DNA of 64,000 nt from Rubrivivax sp. (GTDB taxonomy: Bacteria; Pseudomonadota; Gammaproteobacteria; Burkholderiales; Burkholderiaceae_C): assembly GCA_027491255.1 (NCBI GenBank), contig JAIXWM010000178.1:62001-126000 (forward strand), written 5' to 3'. This document shows positions 8,434-16,341 of the stretch, in pieces. Under the pieces are notes generated by a model, which was not told the origin of the DNA, did no database searches, and was given only the letters and a program-made list of their open reading frames with translations. Numbering within the stretch: position 1 is the stretch's first letter; the number at the start of each line of letters is the position of its first letter. The translations under genes and the position numbers were made by a program.

Positions 8434-9000
8434 CTACAGCCCCTGCCACTCCTGAACCGCGGTGTGCTCGAAGCCCAGGACCGAGAGCACGCGCTCGACC
8501 GTGTCGTCGACCATCTCGTCGATGCTGGCGGGGCGGTTGTAGAAGGCGGGCAGCGGTGGGAAGACGATGGCTCCCATCTCGGTGGCCGCCGTCATGTTGC
8601 GCAGGTGGGCGAGGTTGAAGGGTGTCTCGCGCACCATCAGCACGAGCCGGCGGCGCTCCTTGAGCGTGACGTCGGCGGCGCGCGACAGCAGGTTGTCCGA
8701 CAGTCCATGCGCGACGGCGGCCAGCGTGCGCATCGAGCAGGGCGCGACCACCATCGCCGCCGTCGAGAAACTGCCGCTGGCCACGCACGCGCCCACATCG
8801 CCCGGCGCGTACGCATGATCGGCATGAGCCTCCAGGGACTTGCGGTCCAGCCCGAGTTCGTGGTGGACGTTCAGCAGCCCGGCCGGCGTGGCCACCAGGT
8901 GCGTCTCGATGCCGAGCGCGCGCGCCCGGTCGAGCAGGCGCAGGCCGTAGACAGCGCCCGTGGCGCCGCTGATGCCAACGACGAGGCGGGCAGCGGGCAC
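8434..9000 (-). CDS. ubiX: flavin prenyltransferase
   Basis: 188 residues from a GTG start. The N-terminal flavoprotein motif VVGISGATGAVYG, MVVAPCSMRTLAAVAHG and the RETPFNLAHLRNM segment are diagnostic. UbiX attaches dimethylallyl to FMN, making the prenylated cofactor needed by the UbiD decarboxylase in ubiquinone synthesis. It is the last gene of the hemA-prfA-prmC-grxD-ubiX set, 4 nt after grxD. Confidence 0.95.
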   Translation of the reverse strand: MPAARLVVGISGATGAVYGLRLLDRARALGIETHLVATPAGLLNVHHELGLDRKSLEAHADHAYAPGDVGACVASGSFSTAAMVVAPCSMRTLAAVAHGLSDNLLSRAADVTLKERRRLVLMVRETPFNLAHLRNMTAATEMGAIVFPPLPAFYNRPASIDEMVDDTVERVLSVLGFEHTAVQEWQGL

Positions 9001-9004
9001 GCGC

Positions 9005-9322
9005 TCAGGCCTGGCCGGACAGCAGTTGCTTCAGCTCGCCGCTCTGGTACATCTCCATCATGATGTCCGAGCCGCCGACGAACTCGCCATCGATGTAGAG
9101 CTGCGGGATCGTGGGCCAGTTCGCGTATTCCTTCACGCCCTGGCGGATGTCCTCGTCCTCGAGCACGTTGACGGTGGCCAGGTCGGAGACGCCGCAGGCC
9201 TTCAGGATCTGCACCGCGCGACCGGAGAAGCCGCACATCGGGAACTGGGCCGTGCCCTTCATGAACAGCACCACGCGGTGCCCGTTGACGATGCCGTCGA
9301 TGCGTTGCTGGACCTCGCTCAT
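9005..9322 (-). CDS. grxD: monothiol glutaredoxin (Grx4 type)
   Basis: 105 residues with the CGFS active site at 30-33 and the glutathione-binding WPTIPQLYIDGEFVGGSDIMMEM segment. CGFS glutaredoxins bind a bridging [2Fe-2S] cluster and deliver iron-sulfur clusters, often with BolA. Its ATG overlaps the prmC stop (ATGA), implying translational coupling. Confidence 0.95.
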   Translation of the reverse strand: MSEVQQRIDGIVNGHRVVLFMKGTAQFPMCGFSGRAVQILKACGVSDLATVNVLEDEDIRQGVKEYANWPTIPQLYIDGEFVGGSDIMMEMYQSGELKQLLSGQA

Positions 9323-10263
9323 CGTGTCTTCTCCTCACTTTTGGAACTGTCCACTGTACCGTCAGGATAAGCCAAAGGGCCGGCTGCGTCCGGCGTGGGG
9401 GCGGCCCGGCGCCCGGCGGTGCAGCGCTCGTGCCCGGCGAGGTCGCGCCGCGTGCCCAGCACCTCGAGCCCGGCCCGGGCGAGCAGGTCGCGCACCGCAG
9501 GCCCCTGCAGGTGGCCGTGCTCGAGCATGAGCACCCCGCCCGCGGCCAGGTGCGCGCTCGCCGCGTTGCACAGGTGGCGCAGTGCCGTCAGCCCGTCCTG
9601 GCCCGGGGTGAGAGCATGGCGCGGCTCGGCGTGCAGCGCCGCCAGGTGCGGGTCGTCGGCGTCGATGTAGGGCGGATTGCTCAGCACGAGGTCAAAGCGC
9701 CGGCCGGCCAGCGGCGCGAACCAGTCGCCCTGCAGCCAATCCACGCCCAGGCCCAGGCGCGTGCCGTTGGCGCGGGCCACCGCCAGTGCCGCGGCGCTGC
9801 AGTCCACGGCGCTGACCCGCGCGCGCGGGCAGGCGTGGGCGACGGCCAGCGCGATGGCGCCGCTGCCGGTGCCCAGGTCCGCCACCGCGGGTTGGGGCAG
9901 GGCGGCCATCGGCCCCTGCAGCCACTCGATCGCCCAGTCCACGAGCGTCTCGGTGTCGGGTCGTGGCACGAGCACGTCCGGCGTCAGACGCAGATTCAGG
10001 CCGTGGAACTCTCGCTCGCCCACCAGGTAGGCCAGCGGCACCCCCTCACGCCGCTGCGCGCAGGCACCGACGAAGCGCGCCGCCGCTTCGGCATCGACGG
10101 CCGCATCGTCATGCGCCAGCAGCCAGGTGCGACCCACCCCCAGCACATGGCCGAGCAGCAGTGTCGCGTCCAGCTTGTCCAGGCCCCGCGCGCGCGCCTG
10201 GGACAGCAGCGCCGCCACGGTCAGGGTCGCCGCTGGGCTGGCATGTGCTTCGGAAGGCGCCAT
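9319..10263 (-). CDS. prmC: release factor glutamine methyltransferase
   Basis: 314 residues from the ATG at 10263. It has the SAM-binding motif VADLGTGSGAIALAVA near residue 127 and the substrate-binding SNPPYI at 195-200. PrmC methylates the glutamine of the GGQ motif in release factors, including PrfA encoded just upstream. The longer upstream frame overlaps prfA and is not needed. The C-terminal tail after residue 285 is poorly conserved. Confidence 0.94.
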   Translation of the reverse strand: MAPSEAHASPAATLTVAALLSQARARGLDKLDATLLLGHVLGVGRTWLLAHDDAAVDAEAAARFVGACAQRREGVPLAYLVGEREFHGLNLRLTPDVLVPRPDTETLVDWAIEWLQGPMAALPQPAVADLGTGSGAIALAVAHACPRARVSAVDCSAAALAVARANGTRLGLGVDWLQGDWFAPLAGRRFDLVLSNPPYIDADDPHLAALHAEPRHALTPGQDGLTALRHLCNAASAHLAAGGVLMLEHGHLQGPAVRDLLARAGLEVLGTRRDLAGHERCTAGRRAAPTPDAAGPLAYPDGTVDSSKSEEKTR

Positions 10264-10325
10264 CACCGCGCCCACTGAACCCTGCTGCGCGCTGCGCGAG
10301 CTCGCAGGGGCGCGGCCCGATGCAC

Positions 10326-11420
10326 TCACGTCGCACCTTCGAGCGCCGCGATCTGCTCGGCCGCGCGCGCAGCCTTCAGCGCCGAGGCGACCTCGACGAG
10401 GTCGCCGTCGAGGATCTGCCCCAGCTTGTACAGCGTCAGGTTGATGCGGTGGTCGGTCATCCGGCCCTGGGGGAAGTTGTAGGTGCGGATGCGGTCGCTG
10501 CGGTCGCCGCTGCCCACCAGGCCCTTGCGCGTGGCGGCTTCGCGCGCGGCACGCTCGCTGCGTTCCTTCTCGCGCAGGCGCGCGGCCAGCACCGCCATGG
10601 CGCGCGCCTTGTTGCGGTGCTGCGAGCGGTCGTCCTGGCACTCGGCGACCAGGCCCGTGGGCAGGTGGATGATGCGGATCGCGCTGTCGGTCTTGTTCAC
10701 GTGCTGGCCCCCGGCGCCGCTGGCGCGGAAGGTGTCGATGCGCAGTTCGGCCGGGTTCAGCGTGACCTCGGGCGCCTCGTCGGGCTCGGGCATCACGGCC
10801 ACGGTGCAGGCGCTGGTGTGGATGCGGCCCTGGCTCTCGGTGACGGGCACGCGCTGCACCCGGTGCCCGCCCGACTCGAAGCGCAGCGAGCCGTACACGC
10901 CCTCGCCCTCGATGCGCAGCACGAGTTCCTTGTAGCCGCCAAGCTCGGCGGGGCTTGCGCTCATCACCTCGGTGCGCCAGCCCTGGCGCTCGCAGAAGCG
11001 CAGGTACATGCGCGCCAGGTCGCCGGCGAACAACGCCGACTCGTCACCGCCTGTGCCGGCGCGGATCTCCAGAAAGGCCGGGCGCTCGTCGTCCGGGTCG
11101 CGCGGCAGCAGCGCGGCCTGCAAATCGCCCTGGAGCGCGTCGAGCTCGGCCGCGGCGGCGGCGATCTCCTCGCGTGCCATGGCCTCGAGTTCGCCGTCGT
11201 TGCCGGCTTCGGCCAGCAAGGCGCGCGCGCCGGCGAGGTCCGCCTCGCGCTGGCAGTGACGCCGGTACAGGCCGACGACGGCGGCAACCTCGGCCTGCTC
11301 GCGCGACAGCGCGCGCCAGCGCTTCATGTCGGCGGCCACCGCACCGTCGGCCAGACTCGCGTCGAGCTCGGTCAGGCGCATCGCGAGGCGATCGAGTTGC
11401 TGGCGCAGGCTGTCCTTCAT
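10326..11420 (-). CDS. prfA: peptide chain release factor 1
   Basis: 364 residues. The GGQ motif is at 237-239 (FRASGAGGQHVNKT) and the stop-codon-reading tripeptide is PVT at 192-194, the RF1 version of PxT, for UAA and UAG. There is 62 nt to prmC and about 123 nt from hemA. Confidence 0.97.
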   Translation of the reverse strand: MKDSLRQQLDRLAMRLTELDASLADGAVAADMKRWRALSREQAEVAAVVGLYRRHCQREADLAGARALLAEAGNDGELEAMAREEIAAAAAELDALQGDLQAALLPRDPDDERPAFLEIRAGTGGDESALFAGDLARMYLRFCERQGWRTEVMSASPAELGGYKELVLRIEGEGVYGSLRFESGGHRVQRVPVTESQGRIHTSACTVAVMPEPDEAPEVTLNPAELRIDTFRASGAGGQHVNKTDSAIRIIHLPTGLVAECQDDRSQHRNKARAMAVLAARLREKERSERAAREAATRKGLVGSGDRSDRIRTYNFPQGRMTDHRINLTLYKLGQILDGDLVEVASALKAARAAEQIAALEGAT

Positions 11421-11543
11421 CGAGAGCGGTGTCGTGGGCGTGAGCGGCTGGAATGCCGGCGCTGGCGCCGGGGGAGCGAAGGGAAGGGCAGGCGCGCCCT
11501 GGGGGGGCGAGGCCTTGCGGGCGTGAGGGCGGCGCGGGCGCCG

Positions 11544-12839
11544 CTAACGTCCTTCGCCGGGCGCGCGGGCACCACCGCGCAGGAACAGGCGCGAGACAGT
11601 GTGCGCCAGTTCCTCTCGCTGCGGGCCGTCGGCCGCGTGCAGCTCGGCCATCGTGCCGTGCAGCATCTTGTGCGCGATCCCGCGCGACAGCGCCTCGAGC
11701 ACGGCGTCGACGTTTTCGCCCTTGGCCAGCATCTTGCGGGCCCGCGCCAGTTCGGCTGTGCGCCAGTCGTCGGCCTGGCGGTTCAGGGCCTGGATCAATG
11801 GCACCGTGGCGCGCTGGTCCAGCCAGTGTGAAAAGCTCTGCACGCCGGCGTCGACGATGGCCTCGGCGCGCTCGACCGCGGCGTGGCGCTTCTCGCCGGC
11901 GCTCTGCACGACGATGGAGAGGTCGTCCACGGTGTACAGATAGACGTCGCGCAGGCGCGCGACCTCGGGCTCGATGTCGCGCGGCACGGCCAGGTCGACC
12001 ATGAACATCGGGCGCCGCCGGCGTGCCCTGAGCGCGCTCTCGACCGCGCCCAGGCCGATGATGGGCAGCGTGCTCGCGGTGCAGGAGATCACGGCGTCGA
12101 ACTCGTGCAGGCGCTGCGGCAGGTCGGCCAGGCGCAGCGCCTGCCCGCCGTAACGCGCGGCCAGCGCCTCGCCGCGCTCCAGGGTGCGGTTGGCCACCGC
12201 CATCGCGCGCGGGTTGCGCGCGGCAAAGTGCGTCGCGACGAGTTCGATCATCTCGCCCGCGCCGACGAACAGCACGCGGATCGCGCGCAGGTCCTCGAAG
12301 ATCTCCGCGGCCAGACGCACCGCCGCCGCGGCCATGCTGACCGAATGCGCGCCGATCTCGGTGGAAGTGCGCACCTCCTTGGCGACCGAGAACGAGCGCT
12401 GAAAGAGTTGGTGCAGCGTGGTGCCCAGTGTGCCGGCGACGTCGGCCTCGCGCACCGCCTGCTTCATCTGCCCCAGGATCTGCGGCTCGCCCAGCACCAT
12501 GGAATCGAGCCCGGAGGCGACCCGGAAGGCATGGCGTGCCGCCTCGCGGTCCTCGCGCAGGTAGGTGTGATGCTGGAGCTGGCTTGCCGGCACGCCCGCG
12601 TGGCTGGCGAGGAAGTCCATTGCCGGACGCGCCACCTCGTGCGCTCGCGCTGCCGTGGTGGCCACGTAGAGCTCGGTGCGGTTGCAGGTGGACACCAGTG
12701 CCGCCTCGGGCAGGGCTGCGGCCAGACGCTCGCGCAGCGAGCGCAGCGTGGGGGCCAACTGCTCCGGGCCGAAAGCCAGCCGGCCGCGCAGGTCCAGCGG
12801 CGCGGTGGTGTGGTTCAGGCCCAGGGCAAGGACAGTCAT
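11544..12839 (-). CDS. hemA: glutamyl-tRNA reductase
   Basis: 431 residues. Cys52 in STCNRTELYV is the expected nucleophile. The NADPH-binding segment is VLFVGAGEMIELVATHFAARNPRAMAVANRT, and a C-terminal dimerisation helix is present. It reduces glutamyl-tRNA to glutamate-1-semialdehyde, the entry to the C5 route to 5-aminolevulinate. HemL, encoded at 22.7 kb, completes the route. I start at the ATG at 12839 (MTVLALGLNHTTAPLDLR) because the longer frame adds residues not seen in the family. The promoter region has a -10 box only 8 nt from the ATG and a palindrome further upstream. Confidence 0.95.
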   Translation of the reverse strand: MTVLALGLNHTTAPLDLRGRLAFGPEQLAPTLRSLRERLAAALPEAALVSTCNRTELYVATTAARAHEVARPAMDFLASHAGVPASQLQHHTYLREDREAARHAFRVASGLDSMVLGEPQILGQMKQAVREADVAGTLGTTLHQLFQRSFSVAKEVRTSTEIGAHSVSMAAAAVRLAAEIFEDLRAIRVLFVGAGEMIELVATHFAARNPRAMAVANRTLERGEALAARYGGQALRLADLPQRLHEFDAVISCTASTLPIIGLGAVESALRARRRRPMFMVDLAVPRDIEPEVARLRDVYLYTVDDLSIVVQSAGEKRHAAVERAEAIVDAGVQSFSHWLDQRATVPLIQALNRQADDWRTAELARARKMLAKGENVDAVLEALSRGIAHKMLHGTMAELHAADGPQREELAHTVSRLFLRGGARAPGEGR

Positions 12840-12847
12840 CGTGTGAA

Positions 12848-12853
12848 ATTGTA
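12848..12853 (-). promoter_or_regulatory. -10 box close to the hemA start (near-leaderless)
   Basis: TACAAT on the minus strand with 8 nt to the hemA ATG. Transcription would begin at or just before the start codon. No Shine-Dalgarno sequence lies between. The -35 position (ACTCGG) is poor, which would suit activator dependence. Confidence 0.45.
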
Positions 12854-12874
12854 GGATTGCGCAGACAAGCCCGA

Positions 12875-12894
12875 GTGCCAATCAAGATTGACAC
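12875..12894. promoter_or_regulatory. 20-bp near-perfect palindrome, candidate operator upstream of hemA
   Basis: GTGCCAATC-AA-GATTGACAC pairs at 8 of 9 positions. It contains TGC-N12-ACA, one mismatch from the TGT-N12-ACA site used by PpsR/CrtJ repressors of bacteriochlorophyll and haem genes. It abuts the -35 region of hemA and lies about 70 bp before the divergent small membrane protein gene. Confidence 0.4.
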
Positions 12895-12963
12895 CTAAGG
12901 CCGTCATTTTTATTTGACATCGACCCGGTCGTCAACTGCCCACCGACCACGCACCTGACACCG

Positions 12964-13242
12964 ATGGACCCGCTCGACGCCTTCTGGCACCTCGTCAACT
13001 TTGCGCTGCCCGCCTTGGGCGTCGCCGCCGTGGGCGCTGCCGGGGCGAAGTTGCTCTGGCGGCGCGAACTCGCAGGAACCTCTTGGCTGCGCCTGGCCGG
13101 CTGGGCCAGCGCCGCCGGCTTGCTGGCGCTGCTGCTGGGCCTGTGGTTCTTCGGGCGCGACGGGAAGATGGCCACTTACGGCGCGCTGGTGCTTGCTGCG
13201 GCGACGGCGCTGTGGTGGGTGGGGTTCATGCGACGGGGGTGA
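12964..13242 (+). CDS. small conserved-looking membrane protein
   Basis: 92 residues, MDPLDAFWHLVNFALPALGVAAVG..., with three predicted membrane segments (about 10-30, 42-62 and 69-88) and positively charged loops (WRRE, FGRDGK, RRG). I do not recognise a domain. Codon use matches the neighbours. It diverges from hemA, sharing a 124-bp region that has TTGACA hexamers at 12888 and 12914. It is not recognised as part of any pathway. Confidence 0.65.
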   Translation: MDPLDAFWHLVNFALPALGVAAVGAAGAKLLWRRELAGTSWLRLAGWASAAGLLALLLGLWFFGRDGKMATYGALVLAAATALWWVGFMRRG

Positions 13243-13384
13243 AGGGCTGACCAGGAGCGGCTCTGGTTCGCGCCGCGCCGTCCTGCAGGGTCCTCTACGC
13301 TGCCCGCCGATCGCACAGAAGCCACGCAGACCTGTCCTTCACCTTCCTGGTGGAAGACCGCGGTTCACCGCGCCAGCATCGGCG

Positions 13385-14851
13385 TCACGCGACGGCTGGC
13401 GTCTGGACCCGCTCGCCGACCACCACCTCGCCCCGCAGCGAATGCGGCAGCGCCTGGGTGATGCGCACCTCGATCATCTGCCCGACCAGCCGCGCCGCCT
13501 GCGGCCCGCCGTCGAAGTTGACGATGCGGTTGCACTCGGTGCGGCCCATCAATTCGGCCGCGCTCTTGCGCGAAGGCCCCTCGACCAGGATGCGTTGCAC
13601 AGTGCCGACGCGGCTGGCCGAGATGCGGCGCACGTTCGCCTCCACCGCCGCCTGCAACTGCTGCAGGCGTTGCAGCTTCTCGGCCTGGGGGGTGTCGTCG
13701 GGCAGGTTGGCCGCCGGCGTGCCGGGGCGCGGGCTGAAGACGAAGCTGAAGCTCGCGTCGAAGCCGATGTCCTCGATCAGCGACATCGTCTTCGCGTGGT
13801 CTTCCGTGGTCTCGCCCGGGAAGCCGACGATGAAGTCGCTCGACAGGCTGATGCCCGGGCGCACGCGGCGCAGTGCGCGGATGGTGCTCTTGTACTGCAG
13901 CGCGGTGTAGCCGCGCTTCATGGCGCTGAGGATGCGGTCGCTGCCGTGCTGCACCGGCAGGTGCAGGTGGCTCACCAGTTGGGGGATGCGGCCGTAGGCC
14001 TCGACCAGCCGGGGCGTGAACTCGTTCGGGTGGCTCGTCGTGTAGCGGATGCGCTCGATGCCGGGGATCTCGGCCACGTACTCCAGCAGCAGCGCGAAGT
14101 CGGCCACCTCGGTGGTGTCGCCCATGGGGCCGCGCCAGGCGTTGACGTTCTGACCCAGCAGCGTCACCTCCTTGACACCCTGCTCGGCCAGGCCCGCCAC
14201 CTCGACCAGCACGTCGTCGAGCGGACGGCTGACCTCCTCCCCGCGCGTGTAGGGCACCACACAGTAGCTGCAGTACTTGCTGCAGCCTTCCATGATGGAG
14301 ACGAAGGCGCTCGCGCCCTCCACCCGCGCCGGGGGCAGGTGGTCGAACTTCTCGATCTCGGGGAAGCTGATGTCGACCTGCGGCTTCGCGCGCGCGCGCC
14401 GCGCCTCGATCATCTGCGGCAGCCGGTGCAGCGTCTGCGGGCCGAAGACCAGGTCCACGTAGGGCGCGCGCTCGACGATCGCCGCGCCCTCCTGGCTGGC
14501 CACGCAGCCTCCCACGCCGATCAGCACGCCCTTCTTCTTCAGGTGCTTGACGCGGCCGAGGTCGCTGAAGACCTTCTCCTGCGCCTTCTCGCGCACCGAG
14601 CAGGTGTTGAAGAGGATCAGGTCGGCCTGCTCGGGGTCGGCCGTGGGCTCGTAACCCTCGGCAGCGCGCAGCACGTCCACCATCTTGTCCGAGTCGTACT
14701 CGTTCATCTGGCAGCCGAAGGTGCGGACGTAGACCTTCTTGGTCGGCGCGCCGTTGGAGTCGGCAGGCGCCAGGGACGGGTCGTCAAGGATGACCGGATC
14801 GTCGGCGCGGGGGGCGGGGGTGGCGATGTTCATGGTCGGCGGGCGCGGCAT
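13385..14851 (-). CDS. miaB: tRNA-2-methylthio-N6-isopentenyladenosine synthase
   Basis: 488 residues. UPF0004 domain: TFGCQMNEYDSDK, NTCSVREKAQEKV and GVGGCVASQEG supply three cysteines for one [4Fe-4S] cluster. Radical SAM domain: CSKYCSYCVVPYTRG with the CxxxCxxC triad. A C-terminal TRAM domain (VQRILVEGPSRKS...MGRTECNRIVNF) follows. It methylthiolates i6A37 in tRNAs reading UNN codons. A second in-frame ATG at 14833 (MNIATPAPR) is equally plausible. About 35 residues precede the conserved core either way, longer than usual. Confidence 0.95.
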   Translation of the reverse strand: MPRPPTMNIATPAPRADDPVILDDPSLAPADSNGAPTKKVYVRTFGCQMNEYDSDKMVDVLRAAEGYEPTADPEQADLILFNTCSVREKAQEKVFSDLGRVKHLKKKGVLIGVGGCVASQEGAAIVERAPYVDLVFGPQTLHRLPQMIEARRARAKPQVDISFPEIEKFDHLPPARVEGASAFVSIMEGCSKYCSYCVVPYTRGEEVSRPLDDVLVEVAGLAEQGVKEVTLLGQNVNAWRGPMGDTTEVADFALLLEYVAEIPGIERIRYTTSHPNEFTPRLVEAYGRIPQLVSHLHLPVQHGSDRILSAMKRGYTALQYKSTIRALRRVRPGISLSSDFIVGFPGETTEDHAKTMSLIEDIGFDASFSFVFSPRPGTPAANLPDDTPQAEKLQRLQQLQAAVEANVRRISASRVGTVQRILVEGPSRKSAAELMGRTECNRIVNFDGGPQAARLVGQMIEVRITQALPHSLRGEVVVGERVQTPAVA

Positions 14852-14891
14852 GGACGGCCACGCCCGGCCAACGCGTCCCTCGTGCCCAGGT

Positions 14892-14909
14892 TGTGGGCCC
14901 GCGGCAACA
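14892..14909. promoter_or_regulatory. TGT-N12-ACA motif, candidate PpsR/CrtJ site upstream of bchI
   Basis: TGT at 14892-14894 and ACA at 14907-14909, with exactly 12 bases (GGGCCCGCGGCA) between, match the binding consensus of the photosynthesis repressor PpsR/CrtJ. The site lies in the 313-bp miaB-bchI gap, about 140 bp upstream of the bchI -10 box. A chance match is possible, and a second copy, often seen at real targets, was not found. Confidence 0.4.
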
Positions 14910-15050
14910 GTGACCCGGGCGCAGCGGTCCGTGGTGTGGATCCAGGGGCTGCGTGAGCGCCCCGGCGCGCCCTGGGGGCGGGGCGGGACGAACTTTGCGC
15001 ATGGTAGCGTGCTTCGCCCGAAAACTCTCGCGCTCGGCGGGGTGGGTGGC

Positions 15051-15056
15051 TATACT
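15051..15056 (+). promoter_or_regulatory. -10 box of the bchI promoter
   Basis: TATACT, about 109 nt upstream of the bchI ATG, with no clear -35 hexamer. The rest of the 14852-15164 gap holds the TGT-N12-ACA motif and no gene. Confidence 0.4.
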
Positions 15057-15164
15057 GGATTGACACTGAGATGCGTCAAGCGGGCGTGTCGTCGGGCGGT
15101 CCGCATTGGCGCCCCCGGTGAACGCCCAGGCAGCCGCGCCACCCCGTTCCGCCTGATTCTTCCC

Positions 15165-16208
15165 ATGCCGACCCCGTTCCCCTTCAGCGCCATCGTCGGC
15201 CAGGACGAGATGAAACTCGCGGTGCTGATCGCCGCCGTCGACCCCGGTGTCGGTGGCGTGCTGATCTTCGGCGACCGCGGCACCGGCAAGTCCACTGCGG
15301 TGCGCGCGCTGGCCGGGCTGCTGCCGAAGATGCGGGTCGTGGCCGGCTGCCGCTACGGCTGCGATCCGAAGTCGCCGTCTTGCGCTGCCGGCGAACCCTG
15401 CGAAGCCCGGCGCGGCCCGGGCGCGGCCAAGACCGCAGTCGTACAGGTGCCCGTGGTCGACCTGCCGCTGGGTGCCACCGAGGACCGTGTCGTCGGCGCG
15501 CTCGACATCGAACGCGCGCTCAGCCAGGGCGTGAAGTCCTTCGAGCCCGGCTTGCTGGCGCGCGCGCACCGCGGCTTCCTCTACATCGACGAGGTCAACC
15601 TGCTCGAGGACCACCTCGTGGACCTGCTGATCGACGTGGCCGCCTCGGGCCAGAACGTGGTCGAGCGCGAGGGCCTGAGCGTGCGCCACCCTGCGCGCTT
15701 CGTCCTGGTGGGCAGCGGCAACCCGGAGGAGGGCGAGTTGCGCCCGCAACTGCAGGACCGCTTCGGCCTGGCGGTGGACGTGCGCACCCCGGGCGACCTG
15801 GCCACGCGTGTGGAGGTGGTGCGCCGGCGTGACGCCTACGAGCGCGACCCCGAGGCCTACGCCACCAAGTGGAAGAAGGAGGAAGACCGCACGCGCCGGC
15901 GCATCGTCGCTGCGCGTGAGCGGCTCGGTGACGTCGTCGTGCCCGACGCCGTGCTCGAGCAGGCGGCGCGGCTGTGCATGGCGCTCGGCACCGATGGCCT
16001 GCGCGGCGAACTCACGCTCATGCGCGCGGCGCGGGCCCTCGCTGCGCTCGAAGGCGCAACGGAAGTGACGCTGGCGCAGTTGAAACAGGTCGCGCGGCCG
16101 GCGCTGCGCCACCGCCTGCGGCGCGACCCGCTGGACGAATCCGATTCCACCGTGCGCGTGGACCGCGCGCTGGCCGACCTGTTCCCGGGCGACACCGCCG
16201 CGACATGA
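15165..16208 (+). CDS. bchI: magnesium chelatase ATPase subunit BchI
   Basis: 347 residues, the normal BchI length. Walker A GDRGTGKST is at 36-44, Walker B GFLYIDEVNLLEDH near 140-153, and the Cys-rich insertion CRYGCDPKSPSCAAGEPC near 63-80 is typical of BchI/ChlI. GSGNPEEGELRPQLQDRFGL is the sensor/arginine-finger region. BchI hexamers, with BchD, drive BchH-catalysed Mg insertion into protoporphyrin IX, the first committed step to bacteriochlorophyll. bchH is not in this window. The start at 15165 gives MPTPFPFSAIVGQDEMK. bchD follows after 133 bp. Confidence 0.96.
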   Translation: MPTPFPFSAIVGQDEMKLAVLIAAVDPGVGGVLIFGDRGTGKSTAVRALAGLLPKMRVVAGCRYGCDPKSPSCAAGEPCEARRGPGAAKTAVVQVPVVDLPLGATEDRVVGALDIERALSQGVKSFEPGLLARAHRGFLYIDEVNLLEDHLVDLLIDVAASGQNVVEREGLSVRHPARFVLVGSGNPEEGELRPQLQDRFGLAVDVRTPGDLATRVEVVRRRDAYERDPEAYATKWKKEEDRTRRRIVAARERLGDVVVPDAVLEQAARLCMALGTDGLRGELTLMRAARALAALEGATEVTLAQLKQVARPALRHRLRRDPLDESDSTVRVDRALADLFPGDTAAT

Positions 16209-16341
16209 GCGTGCCGGGCCGCTGCGAAGCGTTCATCGCGGCGCGCGGCGGCGCGATCGACGGTCCGGTGCTGTCTGTGCGCATGCCGCCGGCCCTTGCC
16301 GAGCCTGCCTGCCTGCGGCGCATGCCGACCAGGGGCAGGCA

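Noticed and set aside
16209..16341. The bchI-bchD spacer as a sixth dispersed element
   Set aside because: It lacks the CTGAGAGG start, the central hairpin and the CCTCTGA end.
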